A stretch of DNA of 64,000 bases from Lithospermum erythrorhizon (Eukaryota > Streptophyta > Magnoliopsida > Boraginales > Boraginaceae): assembly GCA_019722365.1 (NCBI GenBank), contig JADFUC010002350.1, forward strand, positions 1-64,000, given 5' to 3'. The notes below the pieces were generated by a model. It had not been told where the DNA came from and ran no database searches. It saw only the letters and a program-made list of their open reading frames with translations. The number at the start of each line of letters is the position of its first letter. The stretch's first letter is position 1. This document shows positions 22,561 to 36,100 of this stretch, piece by piece. Both the position numbers and the translations under genes were made by a program.

Positions 22561-24822
22561 TATTATTAAATTGATATGTCGAGTTTAATCGAAATTTAAA
22601 ATAGAGAATATCCTATGTTGATCTTAATTCGATATTCATGATTAGGATAGTTTGATTTGATCAATGAACTTAATTGTTATATTCGCACGATCAAATCATA
22701 ATTAAACTTGCTATCTTGAATATCTTAAACTCCACAGTATATACATGTATTGAATTGTGGTATGTTTAATAGATTCTTTAAGATTGATCAATCATGAATA
22801 TCTTAAAACTAATAGTATATCTTAAATTGACACATCACGATTAATCGTATTGTATCGTAGATAAAGAACTTAATGTTAATATTGATGAAATGGGTTTTGG
22901 ATGTTTATTGCTTGGCGTAATGATTCTTAGATCGTTTTCTTTGTTTCATCTTTTATCTAGCGTTAGGGGTGTTGTCTACTTTTAATTACATTAACGTTTG
23001 TTTCTGGTGCTGATTATATTAGTTGAAGCTTCAAATTAAGTTTGTATAAGAAGCGATTGACGACCTCTTAGACACTATTCACACACTACACTCTAGGACG
23101 TCGTATAATTTATACATTTCCTTCCGATACCTCATTACCAAGGGAGGATTGATCACTCTGTCAGGCCGTATCTCGGGGGTCAAGGCGTCCCGACAAGGGA
23201 TCAATTTATAAGGCAGGGTTCGGATAATATCAGTCAGTAGAGTCATAGATGGGACAGCATGCGGAGCAACGTGCTCAGGAGAGTTAAGGACAGAACAGAT
23301 CAGATTAAGTCATGCTCGAGTCATTTGCTTTAGATGTCAACATGCGTGAGAGAGATAAGCTATCTTGATAGTCAGTTTGATACATCTCCTTATCCGAGAA
23401 AAGTTTCCCCAAAAGAACTTTATTATTTTCGGTGCTCGTATAAATATTAAAATCTTTCTTCACCATACAAACTCTAATCTTTCTTCACCATACAGACTCT
23501 TAATTCCAAAATTTCAGATATTCAATCCTGATCAAAGTAGCAATTCAACTCCTGATCAAACCTATCAGATGGAGTGTACAATTTATATATACTGTTGAGT
23601 ATGATGTCTCAATTGTGGTAAAATACTTTTTGAGTTATTTAACGTATAATCAATAATTTCTTTCGTTTAAGTCGACACAATCATGTACTCACGAATCACG
23701 ATAAGAAATGACAAAAATTAATTTTTAAAAATTGTTTTTCTAATATAATATTAAAATGAAAAAAGAAATATTTTAGAAATATTATAAAAATATTTAGAAA
23801 TGATGCAAAATTTTGGAAACTCAAAAATAAGTTATATATATACTAAAAGATATTTGTATAAATATATAGATATTATTATAACAAGTTATAAAATATTCAA
23901 TCTCATTAATTAAATTAAAAATAAAATAAAATATTTTGAAAACAATATCATATAATTTAAAATATAAAATAATTTTGATAAGAAATTTGAACTTTTAAAT
24001 AAAATATGAATAAAAGACTGTATGTACTATCATTTTATCCAAAGATATTCAACCTCATTCACTAATACAGTATATATTATTATTCTACCAAACATATTAT
24101 AATTACAATAGTTATGTGTGCACAATTAATAATTGTATATCATGTGAGTATTAAATAAAAATTTTAATTTTAATAATTCTAAAAAGTATTAATTATCATT
24201 TATCCTTGTAAATATTTATTCAAATAAGTAATGGTTTATTAATAAATATTTTATTACAATAGTTCCACATATCATAATTTTAATTCTAGAATTTTAATTT
24301 AACTTGTAAATGAATTTGATGACAAATATTAAGCAAATAAAATTTGTTGTCAGATTAAAAAATCGTCGTATAATAAAATAAGCTTTCGGCTTTGTTAAAG
24401 GTGTGTATGGCGTCTTGATGTGTGTGTCTTTGCTAGTGAGCATTTAGAACTTTCTGATAACAAGCACATAAAGATGGTATGGAGTTACATAAAGTCAAGT
24501 TTTATTGATATTTGTATTCAAGTGCATAAATTAGCAAACTACAAAATTAAATTCAAACTTAAAAAAGAAAAAGTCAAACCTAAAATTATAGAATAACTTG
24601 GTGAGCAATCACTAATAAACAAACAACGTAAGATGACTTTCTATGATGACTTTCTATGGTTAAAAACAATAAACTTGTATTAAACTGGAATAATCACCCT
24701 GAGTTCCGTTTAAAATTATCACGATTGGTGGTTTTGTGGCTTCAAAATTGAAACATCATGAATCTGATGAGGAATTTGTAATACTTCTTATTATTATTAT
24801 AGGTCGTAATTATCAGGATTGA

Positions 24823-25023
24823 TTGCACTCAATCAATGAAAGATTTGCTAGCTATCTCCTAGCCTTTGGAGATTTATTAAGAAACAATCAAGATGAGAGC
24901 GCAGATCATCGAAGGAGACAGTTGTGTGACACTGAAAGGAGATTAATCACTGTAATGAAGGGATTAAATGAAGGAGGTAATCCGAGCAGTGCTGCTTGGA
25001 CAACAATCCCCATCTTGAAGTGA
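24823..25023 (+). pseudogene. unrecognised coding-like fragment, 66 codons
   Basis: The frame reads ERFASYLLAFGDLLRNNQD, then RRRQLCDTERRLITVMKGLN, ending SAAWTTIPILK and a stop at 25021. Its amino-acid composition is balanced and quite unlike the AT-driven frames around it. There is no ATG start: the frame opens with TTG after a TGA at 24820, and no AG acceptor gives an in-frame extension. It may be the last exon of a dead gene or a gene piece carried by a transposon. I do not recognise the family. Confidence 0.35.
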
Positions 25024-25350
25024 TTCAACAACAGTCTTGAGGGATGAATAAATTGAGTTTATTTTTATTTTATTTTAAAAAAAAAAATCGTCACTTATTA
25101 CTATAAGGATTTAATTTTGAGATCTCATTATTATGAGTAATAAAGTAGTTAATTGAATTTAGCCTAATAATTTGAATAAATTGAGGTAGTTGTTGAGTAA
25201 TCACGCATGGCCTCAAGCACTCCTTGGAAAATGCAGAATTTCAACTATAAAAGCAACTCTATCTGTACGCATCCAACTAGGGTCTAGTTGAGCCGTTGGT
25301 ATACTCGTCAAATGCATTGGAGCTAAGTCACGCCAAAATAATGAAAAGGG

Positions 25351-25430
25351 ATGAAATGACTATTTTACCCTCCCTATTTGTTATGTAATATTTGAGAAAG
25401 TTTCATTTAAGGGTAAAATAATCATTTCAT
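25351..25430. repeat. inverted repeat / hairpin
   Basis: ATGAAATGACTATTTTACCC and its near-perfect complement GGGTAAAATAATCATTTCAT (25411-25430) are separated by about 40 bases. This is typical of the ends of a small hairpin MITE. No terminal duplication is assigned. Confidence 0.55.
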
Positions 25431-26711
25431 TGATTTTTAATATTGTTTCGGTATGGATTTAGTCCTACTCTCGACAATGCCACAAGGGTAAAACTGATAA
25501 TTGTGTGATATTTTTATTATTATAAAATGCTTCCACATGTTAAATTATTTTAGAATGTCTCACAAATATAATAATTGAATAATTCCCTCATTCTTACTCG
25601 TGTTACTTGAATTTATATACCATAATCAACAAGATTGTCGAATTTTGAATTTAATAGTTAATTTTTTGATTTTAATTCCAAATAATTTTGCCAATATGTT
25701 ATATATTTATTTGAAAAAAACTATCGATATGTAATATTTTCAAATATTTTCTTATTAATTTGATAATTTTGATTCAAATCAAAGTTTTGGATGTCGATCG
25801 AGATTGTAAAGTTTATTAATTTTTTATAAATGAAAAGGCAAACGACAATCTTTAGGGGCGGAGCTTGAATATATTTCAATGTGTCAAAAAACAAGTTCAA
25901 GGAACAATCCAGAAAAGAAAAAATATAGTTCGAAGTCAACAAAGGAAAAAATTATCTTGATGGCCTGGCGAAATTAAAAGATAGTTCGAGGACAATTGAG
26001 GATTAGCCTTATCTTTTTGATAATTGAAAAGTATGCCTTTGACTCATTTATATTATATAAGCATAGATAATAATAATAATAAGTCTTACTACAACTCTAA
26101 CTATCATAATCAAAAGTAGCAATTCAAGTCCTGATGAATTACAAGACGGAGTTTTTAATAGTATACAATTTATATATATTCGGATCCAAAACTAAAACAA
26201 TTTATGTATATACGGAGCATTAGATACCAACAATCATATATATTTGTGTTATTGTCGTTCTTAACTAATTGCCAAAATAAACAAACAAAGAGTTGCAGCA
26301 TAGTGTTAACTTTTAAAATTCAAAAAGACAATTACACTACTTTTGGTCTCCAGATTCAATCACATACTAATGTTAGGAAGATGACTTCGTACAAAAATTT
26401 GTGTTTCAAGCGTAAATGAATATCAACCAAATTCAATATTATCTCACCACCATTAAATATTTTCATCAAAACAATAAGCAAATTACCTGGGAAAGGTTCT
26501 ATTCTTGATTTACTGCTATAACAAAGGCAAAAAGAAAGGGGAACAACAAAACAAATGAGCCACATGAAATCTGGGCTAGCAAAATAACACAACGGAGATA
26601 CTCCGAGTCACACAGTTGCTGCACTAGAGTTCAGATGAGAAGACAATCCATCTTAGCAGACATGTGAGCACCATAACTTAGATATTTTTCGTCATTTGTT
26701 CTCCAGTAGAT

Positions 26712-29700
26712 TTATCTCAAGCTCTGTCTTGTTTTGATCATTCGTTTGAGCGTGGCAAGCCAGAAATTGCACTCGTCCCAGTCACTTGTCGTGAGTTGCA
26801 CCTGAATCATAAAAAGTGCATCACATCACAAACTATACTTCCATTAAGCAAATGAAATATAACTATGAAAATGGGAAAAAAGCTTTTACCTGAATCTGAA
26901 GGGCCGTACCGAAGTCAGCATTATCCAGGGCCTGACACAGCTGAATGAGCTTATCAGCAGCATTTTTTGAAATATCTCCACTGTTAAGTTTAGCAAACAA
27001 AGCACCTAACTTCTTAGAGTTATCCTCGATTTCTCGCTTCTTAGCCGGATTTGCTCGTTGTCCTCCCAGAGCTTCTAAAGTTTCATGGAAAAGCCTTGAT
27101 AAAGTTGCTATAACCGGCTTTTGGTGGGCTGCAGCAGAGAACATGCGAGGATATTGTATTCAATCTTAACATAATAGTAGACACGATTCACATATTTATT
27201 AAGATAACATTAACTTGTTAGAATCCGTAATATATTCAGTACTTTGACTAATCATATGGAGGATCTTCCTTCAGTTCCTTGTATCTCGAATCATTAGGTT
27301 TTAAATCATGAACTCCTAAAGCTAACATTTACAGAACTCTATTCTGAGAGCCCTCTTCGGTGCAAGTTTTTAACATCAGATCCATGCCACAATGGTCATG
27401 ATCATACGCTGTTAACTATATCCACAGATGCCAATGACCCTAATCAACAACTAAAGCATAGCTCTTCTCAGATTCCAAACTTCAAAATATAAGAGAACAT
27501 TTCAATAATTCAATGTGAAGATAAATAATATGCCATCTGAATTTCTCATAAAAAGCCAAAATTTAGACACCTTGGCTTTCACATATCATATAACTCTCCA
27601 TCAAGTAAGGCCAAAGAATAAGTTACCAGGCACATTAGACGTATCAGCTGTCTGCACTGTAGGTGGGGGCGCAGATGGAGTCTCGGGTGCTTCTACTGGA
27701 GCCGACTGCAGGGGGCTACGTGGTTGTGATGGGTGCATTCCAGATCGTGGAACTCCTGCATTATTAACTGGCATAAATCCTCGAGGTGCCTGGATAGGAG
27801 CAATCCCTTGGGGCATCCTCTGTCCAATAGGTGGATTAACTTGAGATGTATTAAGACCAAAAGAACTGGGAGCAGGTGGACCAGCTTGAAAACTAGGGTT
27901 ACCAGGCCCCTGAGATAAAATGATAATAATGGTTTAGGAGAATACAATAATCAACTCTAATTCCTTTACAATAAAAATAAAGCACATACAGGGTAAAGCT
28001 GTGAACCCAGTGTAGGCTGCTGATATTGCTCCACATTTTTCAACATAGGAGGGTTTGCAGGAACAAATGGCTTCACAACAGGCTGAGCATTTACAGGTGG
28101 TGGAGCGAAGTTTCCCTACAATATGTGTACAAGAAATATTATGCTCAGTATTGCAATAATACTTTTAAACCATTACCAGCTCAGCCATTTCTTTCATGTA
28201 GCACACCTAATATAGAATCATGCATTAGCAGGAGCATGTAAACCTAACCAAACAGATCTCGAAGAAGTCGATTTTCTCTCAAATCAACCACTCACAGCAA
28301 CTTCTGGAGTTGATTTTGGGGTGAGGGGTTCATTCAATGCTAGATGGTAGATATTAGCCCTAACCACTTCTTTTTTTTTTTTTGCTATAACCTTTTAGTG
28401 AACGACTTTTACTCAACTCGTAAAGGCGGACAACTAGCAATAACAGGTAACTGATGACACAATGCTATTACCAGATAGAATACAACAAATACAAGAAAAA
28501 TATTCAGCAATAACATGACAAGATAACTGAAAACTATTGAAGTATTATAAATTGGTGCACATACAAAAGAAGAAGAGATTTAGAAGATTAGGGAGAAATA
28601 ATCGTTAATAGAAGCAGAAATGTATTTAGTTTTCAACAGATTAGCAAACATTAAATCAGCAAGACATCAACATCATCAAGATGGCTCAGTTCTTTAATAC
28701 GATTTGGATTTTATTATTTCCCAAAAGTGAGAAGAAAAAGGTATAATACCTGCGGAACCTGGGATGGTAGAAACATACTGGGCTGAAGGATGTTAGGTTG
28801 AGAAGGGGGCTGATATGAGCCGGGTGCAGAAGTACCATAGCCCCTTCCATAAGCACCATATGACTGCTGCTGGTAATTGTCACCATAAGGACTGTTTGGT
28901 AGATTAGACTGCATTTGTGAAGATGTTTCGTGAATAATATCAGAAAAATTAGTAAGATATTGACATGCAATAAAATAATTCAAAAACAGCATGAACAAGT
29001 TACCTGATAGTAATGATGAGAGGTATCCGCATCATAACTTGTTTGATCAGCGCCATGCGTGGGCACTGGTTGATATTGAGAGTTGTCATACGACATTGAA
29101 GTTGACGTATCTTTGTCAGCTACAGCAATTAGAACATAAGCATCAATCATTCATTCAAAAGAGGATTGAAACAAAATAAAATCCTACATCAAAACTAGAA
29201 GAAAGAATAACAACATATCTGTGAGGGTACTGCAACGTAGGTACTCCCTCCATCCCAAATTGTTTGGGAGGTTTTCCTTTTTGGGACATCCCAAAATTAG
29301 TTCTCATTTGTGAGACATTATTGTGGAGGCAAATTTGAATGCAAGAAACAAATTTAAAGATGCCTTAATATGTGTGAAAAAAGTAAACCTCCCAAACCAT
29401 TTGGGATGGAGGAGAATATATAATTGAGGACAAATTTGAGGACGAAAACTTACTCATACAGTTACAAAGTAATTGTAAATGTAATAAACAAATATTTGAT
29501 AATAGACAATAAGATAAAATATGGTGGATAATAGCAAACAGAAAAATGGTCCCTTGATCCCATGAAGATTGTCTATTTTTGACTTTTTTTCAAAAATTTA
29601 AGAGAGGACATTTAAATACTAGTTAATCTTGACCTACTTCCTAAAATACATATAAAAGTTGGTCAAACAGGACAATTTGTGGGAAATGAAAAAAGGGTGA

Positions 29701-32700
29701 AAGTAGACAATTTTCATGGGATGAAGGGAGTAGTAAATAATATTCTACCATAGAGATACATCAGTGCAAAAATAAATAGGTTAAACTTCAAATACACAGC
29801 AGATTCTGTGGCAAGAGAAATCCGCTCTCGTAAAATCATAAGTTCTGGAGACAATTCCTCGGTTCCCATTAGATTCAAATACTCCATTGCAGTGTTTAAT
29901 TGCCCTTGACTTGCTAATATTTCAGCATATTTCTCAACGAGCTTGAAAAGAAAATCACTGAATCTCTTTTGCCCAGAGGCCAAAGCAAAGACAATGGTCT
30001 TTTCCATCAAATCCTTCATAAGAAATGATCAGGGAAAAACATAATTTTGTTGTTGTTAGAAGTCATGAATTAGGTTATACGGAGTATATGGTAAGGTTGT
30101 ATTCCGTACCTGCAGAAGTTCAACATAAGATTTTCCATTTTCAGTTGCCAATTCCATTGACCATATTCCCACTGTCTTGTCAATATTTCCAGCACATATG
30201 TAGCAGAGAGTAGCAGCAAGGGTATTACCAGAAGCTTGAAGTCTAGAAGCAAGTGTGTCACACAACAACGTCCAGTCTTCTGGCTGAGCAAACTGCACGA
30301 TAACAAAGACGAAAATTGTATTCACAAGTAATCAAGTACTCCATATGTACAAATCTAGATGACATATTTCTTTCATAAGCTTACTGTTTTCCCTCACAGA
30401 AAAGCTTGAAACAAATACAACCACAAAGAAATTTAATCTGATTTTTTTTTTTTATCAAATGAAGACAGAGCAACTCTTTCCCATGAGCAGGAGAAACTTA
30501 CTGAACAAAGAAGGCCGAGTGTTTCTTTCCACGACCTCAATGGTCTAACATTCACGAGGCTCACAAAGTCCCTATTTACCATTGCCGAAACAACCTGAGG
30601 ATTGTGCAACGATAGATACACCATTACACCCACAAGAATAATGCAGTAATGGGTCAGTTAAAACGAACATCTAATTCAGAATTTTTATAAAGAAAATTTG
30701 TTGGTTACAGAATTTTAGAGCATACTTTTAGGTAAGGGGCATTAGATCTCTTAAGATATTGATTACGTGTAGTCTCCCACAAGGAAATGTCACCAGCATG
30801 GGCAATAACTAAGGCATCCGCCATCCTACTCGCAGATATGCATTGATCAACTGCCCCTTTGTAGTCACCAACAACTAAGGCACGCTGAACAGCATCATCA
30901 AATGAAGCATCAGCACCCTCTTCCGTCCCATTTTCATCTTGTTGAGATTCTTCTGCAGCTAGCCCAGGAACATCAGCAACAAAGTTGTTTACAGCTGGTG
31001 GAAAAGTTGTATTAGCTTTAGGTGTATTAGCTGGGCTTGGAAGATTGTTAAAGAAATCTTCGCCGTTGTCGATGCTACTTTCTTTATTAGTTCCATTTTC
31101 TCCTGTAGCTGGCGCAACGTCATCCCCTACAAAAGCATTTACTTGATCAGAAATATCACTTTGTTGAGCATCCTTCTCTTCTGGAGGTGGACTAAAGCCA
31201 AGGTGGGAAAGCAGCTTTGTCCTTGCAGTTCCATCATCTTCAAGCATAACCTTCAAGAATCCCCATGTTTCACGCTCATCCTCAGATCTGTGAAAGAAAT
31301 ATAATTTAATACAATGTTGGTAACTCTTTAATTTACATCATCTAAGATAATATCATCAAGTTCCTTTAAGAACATACTCAGCTTCTTGCAATTTTTTCTC
31401 ACAGAAAAGCCTCAAAGAGGATCTTTCCCCACCATTCTTTATTGCAGCTTCAAAGTCAGAAGAACGACTCAATAAATCGTCTTCAGTCACTAAGTTATGC
31501 ACATAAACCTAGAAGACAAAAGTTGCTATTAATATTCAAGCAAACTAAATGATTGAAACTGGAATGATATGTCATACATACTTCTGAAGATCCAGTTGGA
31601 GCCTCTGTAGAGTGAAAGGATACAAGCTTGCCTCCAAAACCAAAGGAAACACCTGCTTTACGCTTATACCATTTCGGGGCCCTCAATGGAGCTGTAACAA
31701 ACATAAGTATATATAAGAACAAACTCCATTGCGGCAATAGGAATGGTATATGAATGGGACTGTAAATAAACACAAGACATGCCAATTTCGAAAATACATG
31801 TTGATCCTACACTCCAAGTTGAGTGCGGCCAGAGATGTTTTATGCCACAAAGCCCTCTCTACGGCACATTCTAATTTATAGTTGATATCGCCTTAAGAGT
31901 ATACAATAACCTTAATTTCAACAGGAAAATGACTGAGCAGTTCATATAAGATAATATTCTCCATGATCGTAAGACGTTTTGCTTTCTGATTACAAGAAAC
32001 AGCTTTTTATTGCCTTTCTTTTAAAAGAACCAATGAATAAAGGGTACATGTGACACAATACACCATCAGAAACCCTTAAGACCTTGGTAATTTGCTGCCG
32101 TAGCAATAACTTCAAGTAAGAATCAGTTCCACATCGTAACAAAGCTGTCACTGTATTGACTATAACGACGTAGGCTCTGCAAATGAAGTCAAGATGATGT
32201 GATATCATGACAAAGAAGCTAATAAGGAGAAGATTCCAATGGAAACACATCTCCAAATGCAATAAAGAAGACGGTCACAATAGTTCACATAACTATACAG
32301 GATCTGGTGTCAACTTGAGTTAATATTACTTAGCCTGCACAATGGCTGAAGGGGAATAACATCATAAGACTTTGTAATGAACCTGTTGTTCTTACAGTTG
32401 CACATGGAAATGGATGACTGTAGAAGATGGAAGAGTGAAAGAGGATAAAGCTAAAACTAACTAAAGAAGTAAGGAACTAATATAAGCTAAAACTAGATAT
32501 TTCGTTTCTTACTCTGCTTAATAGTTCATTGGCTATATATAGGGGTTTACATTGTAAAGGCAGATGTAAAACATTACATTTTCAGAAATGATTTTAAATT
32601 ATAAAATAGCCCACATGATTATGCATTGTTCTAACAAATGAGAGGAACTAACTACCTTTACATGTTGCAGAGTAATGAATATTACTCCCTCTGGTTTTAA

Positions 32701-33144
32701 TACTTGTTTGAATTTTTCAATATTGAACTTCGACCATTAATACTTTGTTAAATAAATATTTTGACAATATATATATATATACACACTAGTAAAGGAGATG
32801 TGCGATAATACCTACATTGAATTCCATTTCTTAAATATTTGATACATTTTTGTTTAATTCGAAATCATTCTAAAATCTAACTTACACTCTTTCAATTTTT
32901 TCTAATCAACAATCGACGCCTTTCCTGACTAAACGTATCGATCTAATCGATCCTCAATATTGTATCATCAATTATTTGCTTTATGTCGATTAAATCTAAG
33001 ATAATTTAAAAGATAATTCATTTTTATAGATCCCAATATACAAAACTCATATCTACATGAAATTAAATAACAATATTAATAATAATAATAATTCCAACCA
33101 TATGGTTATTTAACTAATACCTATTATAATAATAATAACAATAG

Positions 33145-33175
<31 letters not shown>

Positions 33176-36100
33176 TTATTATTATTATTAAAAAAAAAGA
33201 TTATTTAACTAACACTTATTAAATAATAAATAATAACAATAGTTCTAAAGATAAACATATTATTTACTAATACAAATTATTAAAGACTTAAAATGACATA
33301 TGACGAAAATTATATTTAACGAAAGGAGAAATAAACAATATTATATAATATGAGTCATATTCTTTAATTAAATCACGAAGTTATACATGCAAAATCGAGC
33401 AAAATAATCGAGTTATTCAATACATACTTTTAAATTATTAAACATGCAATCGGAGATAAATAAATAAAGCTTAATTAAAAAGCCGAGATCATCGCAATTA
33501 TAAAGATATACGTCAATGTATACGAAGCGACGTATCATCCTCAAACCGTGTGTATTCCCTTCCAATTAATAATCTTAGGTATATGCAAATATAAAGTATG
33601 ATAAATACTAATACTACCCGATTTTTATTTGACATTTTCAGATATCGAGCGAACTAATTCATTAATTACTTATTATTTTAATAAATATAAAAGTTATATC
33701 ATTGGGGATTCGGCTTTCAAAATAGTTTTATAGTTATTATTTTCTTATAATTTTTAACATATAATTTAAAAAATAATCGATACCAAAGCTCCACCTCAGA
33801 TATACTAAAACCAAATAAAAAATGAAAGGATTAATAGTTAATTCCTATTAGAACTTCTAACTTTTATTTTTAAATGTAAGCGATAATTTAGTACTAATAG
33901 TGTGAAAATGTGTAAAACACAACCCCTTATTCACACTTTTATGTATATTATAAATATAGATGTTAGTATTGTAGATATATATATATATATTAATTCATAA
34001 ATTAGTTTATGGTCAAATTTAACATCAAAAAACGAACATGATAAGAAAAAAACAAAGACCGAGGAGTATCAAACATTAATTTCAAGTATTACTAAGGTGA
34101 TGCGATTGATTCAGAAGGTAGGTCAATTGATGTGAATGATACCAGTTATTGAAGAGTTATTCAATGTCATATCAGAATAATAACTTCCGATTGTGTGGGT
34201 TGGGGACAACTGACGGTATGATGGAAAAATGTTATCTTACATCAGTAAATATCACGCTCAGATGAACTTCCAGACACAAAACAGACCCTTCATGGCACTT
34301 CGTAGAATACATGCCAAACATGAGCAGACATCAGTAACAGAAGCTAACCTCAATATTGTATACTCCAATTTTCCCATCAAAAGAAGAAGCTGATATAACC
34401 CCAGGAATTTTAGGATACCAGTGGACATCAAAGTTCCAATTCGTTCCAGCAGGTAATTCAGATACAATCTGTACACAAGCAATAAACGAGATTGTTGCAT
34501 AAGAACACAAGTGCAAGCAATCCTGCATCCCTCTTCCTGAAGTGATTTTCCCCTCAACAACCCACAAGAAGACATACACGCAAATACAATAGCAGAGCAA
34601 GATCATAATACAGGTATAAACTACATCTATACCCATAAACCACTGAGAAAAGGAAATTCATGTACCTCTCCAGAATTAATATCCCAGCAAATAGTGCGAT
34701 TATCTTTTGCACATGTCAACAAATAGGAGCTATCAATGGGGCACCAGGCCATTGCAATTACACCTGATGTAAACCAAATAATATCCGCAAAATGAAATCA
34801 GATCAAGCAGTCAGGATAAGGGATATCTACAATTCCAAAGAATATCTATATGCTTTAAGAAAATCATCTATCAATTTGAAAGATACTTATTTTATCAACA
34901 TGGCTCAACTAACAGAACAATTAACAATTGTGCAATAACTTTACAGCATGGCTTCAATTGGTCAACATCGTTCTTAATTTAAGATCGCATCTTCGTAATT
35001 AATTCCCCTTGAAACCTAGTATAAGCAAAAACTTGAGCTAGTTTTGGCAACCAGTGTGTTTTGGATCTCTCTTTTCAAAAATCAGCAAACTGGAAATAAA
35101 GTGACGGATGTTTCATCTTCTTTTGTTACAAAATAGGGCCCAAAATAACTGTGAACCATGCTTTGAAAAACCATACCACTGAGTATATAAAAAATAAAGA
35201 ATAAAAAGTAACCTCATATTTTTTTCACAATTCAAAACTAAATCTGTTCTATTTTAATTATTTGGTAAATAACAAAGTGGTTCCCCAACGGACCGATCAT
35301 TACTCTTTAATCTGTACATTGTTCGAACATTAAAAACTTGAGAAGTAAACTATTGAACTACACATATTGAGAACAAGGATCCATTGCAAAACTAAAGTAG
35401 GAACCATTACACACGTAACGCACAACTTGATCATATATTAAAGAAAGAGAGTCTAATGAAAGTTCATCAAAATGTATATGTTGAAACTTGAACCAAATAC
35501 AACATTCATGATACTGTAAAATGTGTAAGGTTCATGACACTGAATGTATAATTGATGTCTCCATGGTGTGAATAAACAAAATTCTAGACTCAAAAAATCA
35601 AAATTATTATAATTTTCGACTAATAAATTGCAGAAATTATAGTCCTTAGGCAGGGTTGAATATAAATTGGTTGTCAGTGGAAGAGAGTTTTGTATGATTA
35701 GAATTAGTACTTTAAAAAAATTAGGTTAAGATAAGATCTGCATGAGACAAAAATTAATGGCCAATGTCATCACTTGATTAGACATTTAGACTGCACTGTA
35801 AGTTGTTGCTTCATCCCTTTCAATAAACTAATAGAGACCCATTCTAATTCTGTTTCAATAACACACTGAGGATTATGACCAATTCATTGATTACTAAAAG
35901 AACCATACCTTTAGTGTGCCCTACAAATTCTTTAACTGGAGACATTATATTCCTCATGTCCCAAAGCTGCAACCAGAAAGAACCATTTAAAATGATAAAA
36001 GTGAAAATACTTTAAAAAGATTACAAGGAGAAAGCATTACCCTAAGAGCAGGAGAGCTATCTTCATCTGAAGCAACTATCAGCTGTGTGACAACATCTGG

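Larger units (their letters stand above)
20391..26711. other. unassigned stretch between gypsy LTR and SEC31 3' end
   Basis: No complete gene is recognised. Open frames 20517-20813 (98 codons) and 20964-21242 (92 codons) have no familiar motif. 21480-22560 looks like an old LTR. 23640-24400 is extremely AT-rich with no open frame. 25350-25430 holds a hairpin. 26100-26170 resembles 23525-23585 (shared AAGTAGCAATTCAA and ACAATTTATATATA), which may be paired remnants of one element. SEC31 transcription terminates somewhere near the right end; I could not fix a poly(A) signal. Confidence 0.45.

Noticed and set aside
31495..31785. single 96-codon minus-strand gene
   Set aside because: Only its middle part is SEC31 exon 10; the rest of the open frame is read-through into introns.
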